This document shows, one piece after another, positions 22,070-23,282 of a DNA stretch of 23,282 nucleotides (position 1 is the first letter of the stretch; every line of letters starts with the position of its first letter). Source of the stretch: Caulobacteraceae bacterium (GTDB taxonomy: Bacteria > Pseudomonadota > Alphaproteobacteria > Caulobacterales > Caulobacteraceae); the NCBI GenBank assembly GCA_004144935.1, contig SDZP01000012.1, forward strand, positions 1 through 23,282. The letters are read 5' to 3'. The notes below the pieces were generated by a model. It had not been told where the DNA came from, searched no databases, and saw only the letters and a list, made by a program, of their open reading frames with translations. The position numbers and the translations under genes are program-made.

Positions 22070-23282
22070 ATGAGCGAGCATTACGAAGACGAGGAGCTCA
22101 CCCGGACGCGGGTGCTGTCGAATGGCCAGGTCCTGGCCTTCATCGCCCGGCTGTGGCTGCGGCGGCCCCTGCTGCTGAGCGGCGCGGCCGGGCTGATGCT
22201 GCTGGCGGTGGTCTTCGACCTGATGCTGCCGACGACCTCGAAGTGGCTGCTGGACGCGGTGGCGGCGCCGGATCGCGACGCCGGCCGGGCCTGGGGCGCC
22301 TGGGGGTGGTTCGTCGGCGTCTATGTGGCCTTCCTGGTGACGCGCAACATCGCCTTCAGACTGTGGAACCCGCTGGCCGCCCGCAACATGCGCGACATGA
22401 CCGACGAGGCGTTTCGGCGCGTGCAGGGTTTTTCCGCCGACTGGCACGCCGACAGCTTCGCCGGCTCGACGGTGCGCAAGATCAGCCGGGCCATGTGGGG
22501 GTACGACAGCGTATCCGACGCCCTGGTGCTGTGGATCGGCCCGGCGCTGATCGTGCTGCTCGGGCTGTGCGTGCAGATGGCGTTTCGCTGGCCGCTGGTC
22601 GGGCTGCTGTCGTTCGCCGTGGTCTGTGGCTACCTGTGGGCCAACCTGTGGCTGGTGAAGGTCTATGTGCGGCCGGCCAACCTGAAGTCCAACGCGCTGG
22701 ACAGCCGCATCGGCGGAGCGCTGGCCGACGCCATCACCTCCAATCCGACGGTGAAGTCGTTCGGCGCGGAGGCGCGCGAAGAGGCGCGGTTCGCCGAAGT
22801 CACCGACAGCTGGCACCGGGCGGTGATGATCACCTGGAACCGGTTCATGGACGTCTGGATCTTCCAGAACATCCTGTCGGTGGGGCTGCAGGCCGGGACC
22901 ACCGGCATCCTTCTGCACCTGTGGATGCAGGGCAAGGCGACGCCGGGCGACATCGCCTTCGCCATCACCGCCTTCATGCTGATGAGCGGCTATCTGCGGA
23001 ACCTCGGCGAAAATGTGCGGATGCTGCAGAAGGGCATCGACGACGCCGAGGACGTGGCCTCCTACGAGCGGACCACGCCGCAGGTGGCCGATCGCGCGGA
23101 CGCGACGGGGATCGAGGCGGTGCGCGGCGAGATCGTCTTCGAGGACGTCACCTTCCGCTACAAGAGCGCCGAGACGCCGCTGTACGACCACTTCAACCTG
23201 ACCATCCGGCCGGGCGAGCGGGTGGCGCTGGTCGGGGCGACCGGGGCGGGCAAGTCGACCTTCGTCAAGCTGATCCAGCGGC
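22070..23282 (+). CDS. ABC exporter, fused membrane and ATPase domains (3' end cut by window edge)
   Basis: The frame is open from ATG at 22070 to the window end, 404 codons. Residues about 20-330 form the six-helix transmembrane domain (for example LLLSGAAGLMLLAVVFDLML, IGPALIVLLGLCVQMAF, and the coupling-type segment ALADAITSNPTVKSFGAEAR). The ATPase domain begins at about 362 (GEIVFEDVTFRYKSAETPLY) and reaches Walker A GATGAGKST near residues 391-399 before the edge. The ABC signature and Walker B lie outside. This is the half-transporter exporter type (MsbA/ATM1-like), exporting lipids, peptides or other compounds as a dimer; the cargo is unknown. An upstream ATG at 22056 is closed by a stop after five codons. 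The ribosome site is weak. Confidence 0.92.
   Translation, partial: MSEHYEDEELTRTRVLSNGQVLAFIARLWLRRPLLLSGAAGLMLLAVVFDLMLPTTSKWLLDAVAAPDRDAGRAWGAWGWFVGVYVAFLVTRNIAFRLWNPLAARNMRDMTDEAFRRVQGFSADWHADSFAGSTVRKISRAMWGYDSVSDALVLWIGPALIVLLGLCVQMAFRWPLVGLLSFAVVCGYLWANLWLVKVYVRPANLKSNALDSRIGGALADAITSNPTVKSFGAEAREEARFAEVTDSWHRAVMITWNRFMDVWIFQNILSVGLQAGTTGILLHLWMQGKATPGDIAFAITAFMLMSGYLRNLGENVRMLQKGIDDAEDVASYERTTPQVADRADATGIEAVRGEIVFEDVTFRYKSAETPLYDHFNLTIRPGERVALVGATGAGKSTFVKLIQR

Noticed and set aside
1..23282. CRISPR arrays, tRNA or rRNA genes, insertion sequences, prophage genes
   Set aside because: I searched by eye for spaced direct repeats, tRNA cores and transposase or integrase motifs and saw none; the repeats present are inverted hairpin pairs.

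Overview
The window is about 23.3 kb of very GC-rich bacterial chromosome, almost fully coding. The gene content (PmbA/TldD, UbiD and UbiA for ubiquinone, a TonB-dependent siderophore receptor with PepSY partner, MAPEG, MmcQ/YjbR), the high GC, the lack of a T-rich terminator at any gene end I examined and the presence of GANTC sites in promoters suggest an alphaproteobacterium, most likely Caulobacteraceae (Caulobacter/Phenylobacterium-like). This is inferred from gene style; there is no rRNA or other decisive marker. I see no phage, transposase, tRNA, rRNA or CRISPR.

Layout. 1-4645 is all on the minus strand: the 5' end of pmbA (cut by the window edge), a MAPEG membrane protein, a secreted M14 zinc carboxypeptidase, a small one-helix membrane protein, and ubiD. 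Divergent from ubiD is a plus-strand iron-uptake operon at 4839-8290 (siderophore receptor, PepSY membrane protein, 56-residue membrane protein) with tight or overlapping junctions. 8271-10407 (minus) holds MmcQ/YjbR and a Tat-type gamma-glutamyltransferase. An exported protein of unknown function (10542-11183, plus) converges on a VOC protein, a METTL20-like methyltransferase and a 2OG-Fe(II) oxygenase (minus, 11185-12900). Divergent from that oxygenase is the most distinctive cluster, 13022-15525 (plus): two different phytanoyl-CoA-dioxygenase-type enzymes followed by a TylF/MycF-type O-methyltransferase translationally coupled to the second one. It looks like a small tailoring pathway for an unknown substrate. 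A small membrane protein (15522-15947) and an EthA-like Baeyer-Villiger monooxygenase (16020-17555) follow on the minus strand. A perfect FNR/FixK-type box lies between the monooxygenase and a divergent LprI-like periplasmic protein. ubiA (18117-19097, minus) comes next, then a TetR/SDR divergent pair with two dyad operators between them, a second SDR (minus), and the 5' part of an ABC exporter gene cut by the right edge.

Non-coding structure. No gene-free stretch exceeds about 230 bases. Four intergenic gaps carry paired inverted hairpin elements. Two of these (857-928 and 19196-19310) are members of one family whose stems differ by compensatory base changes. Other notable sites are the FNR box at 17631-17644, the TetR-type dyads at 19917-19957, and three GANTC sites in the 121-base divergent promoter before the dioxygenase/methyltransferase operon.

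How the genes work together: UbiD and UbiA both belong to ubiquinone synthesis but sit about 13.5 kb apart and are not co-transcribed. The receptor/PepSY operon should import and release chelated iron. The dioxygenase/methyltransferase cluster is the best candidate for an undescribed system, though its substrate cannot be read from the sequence.
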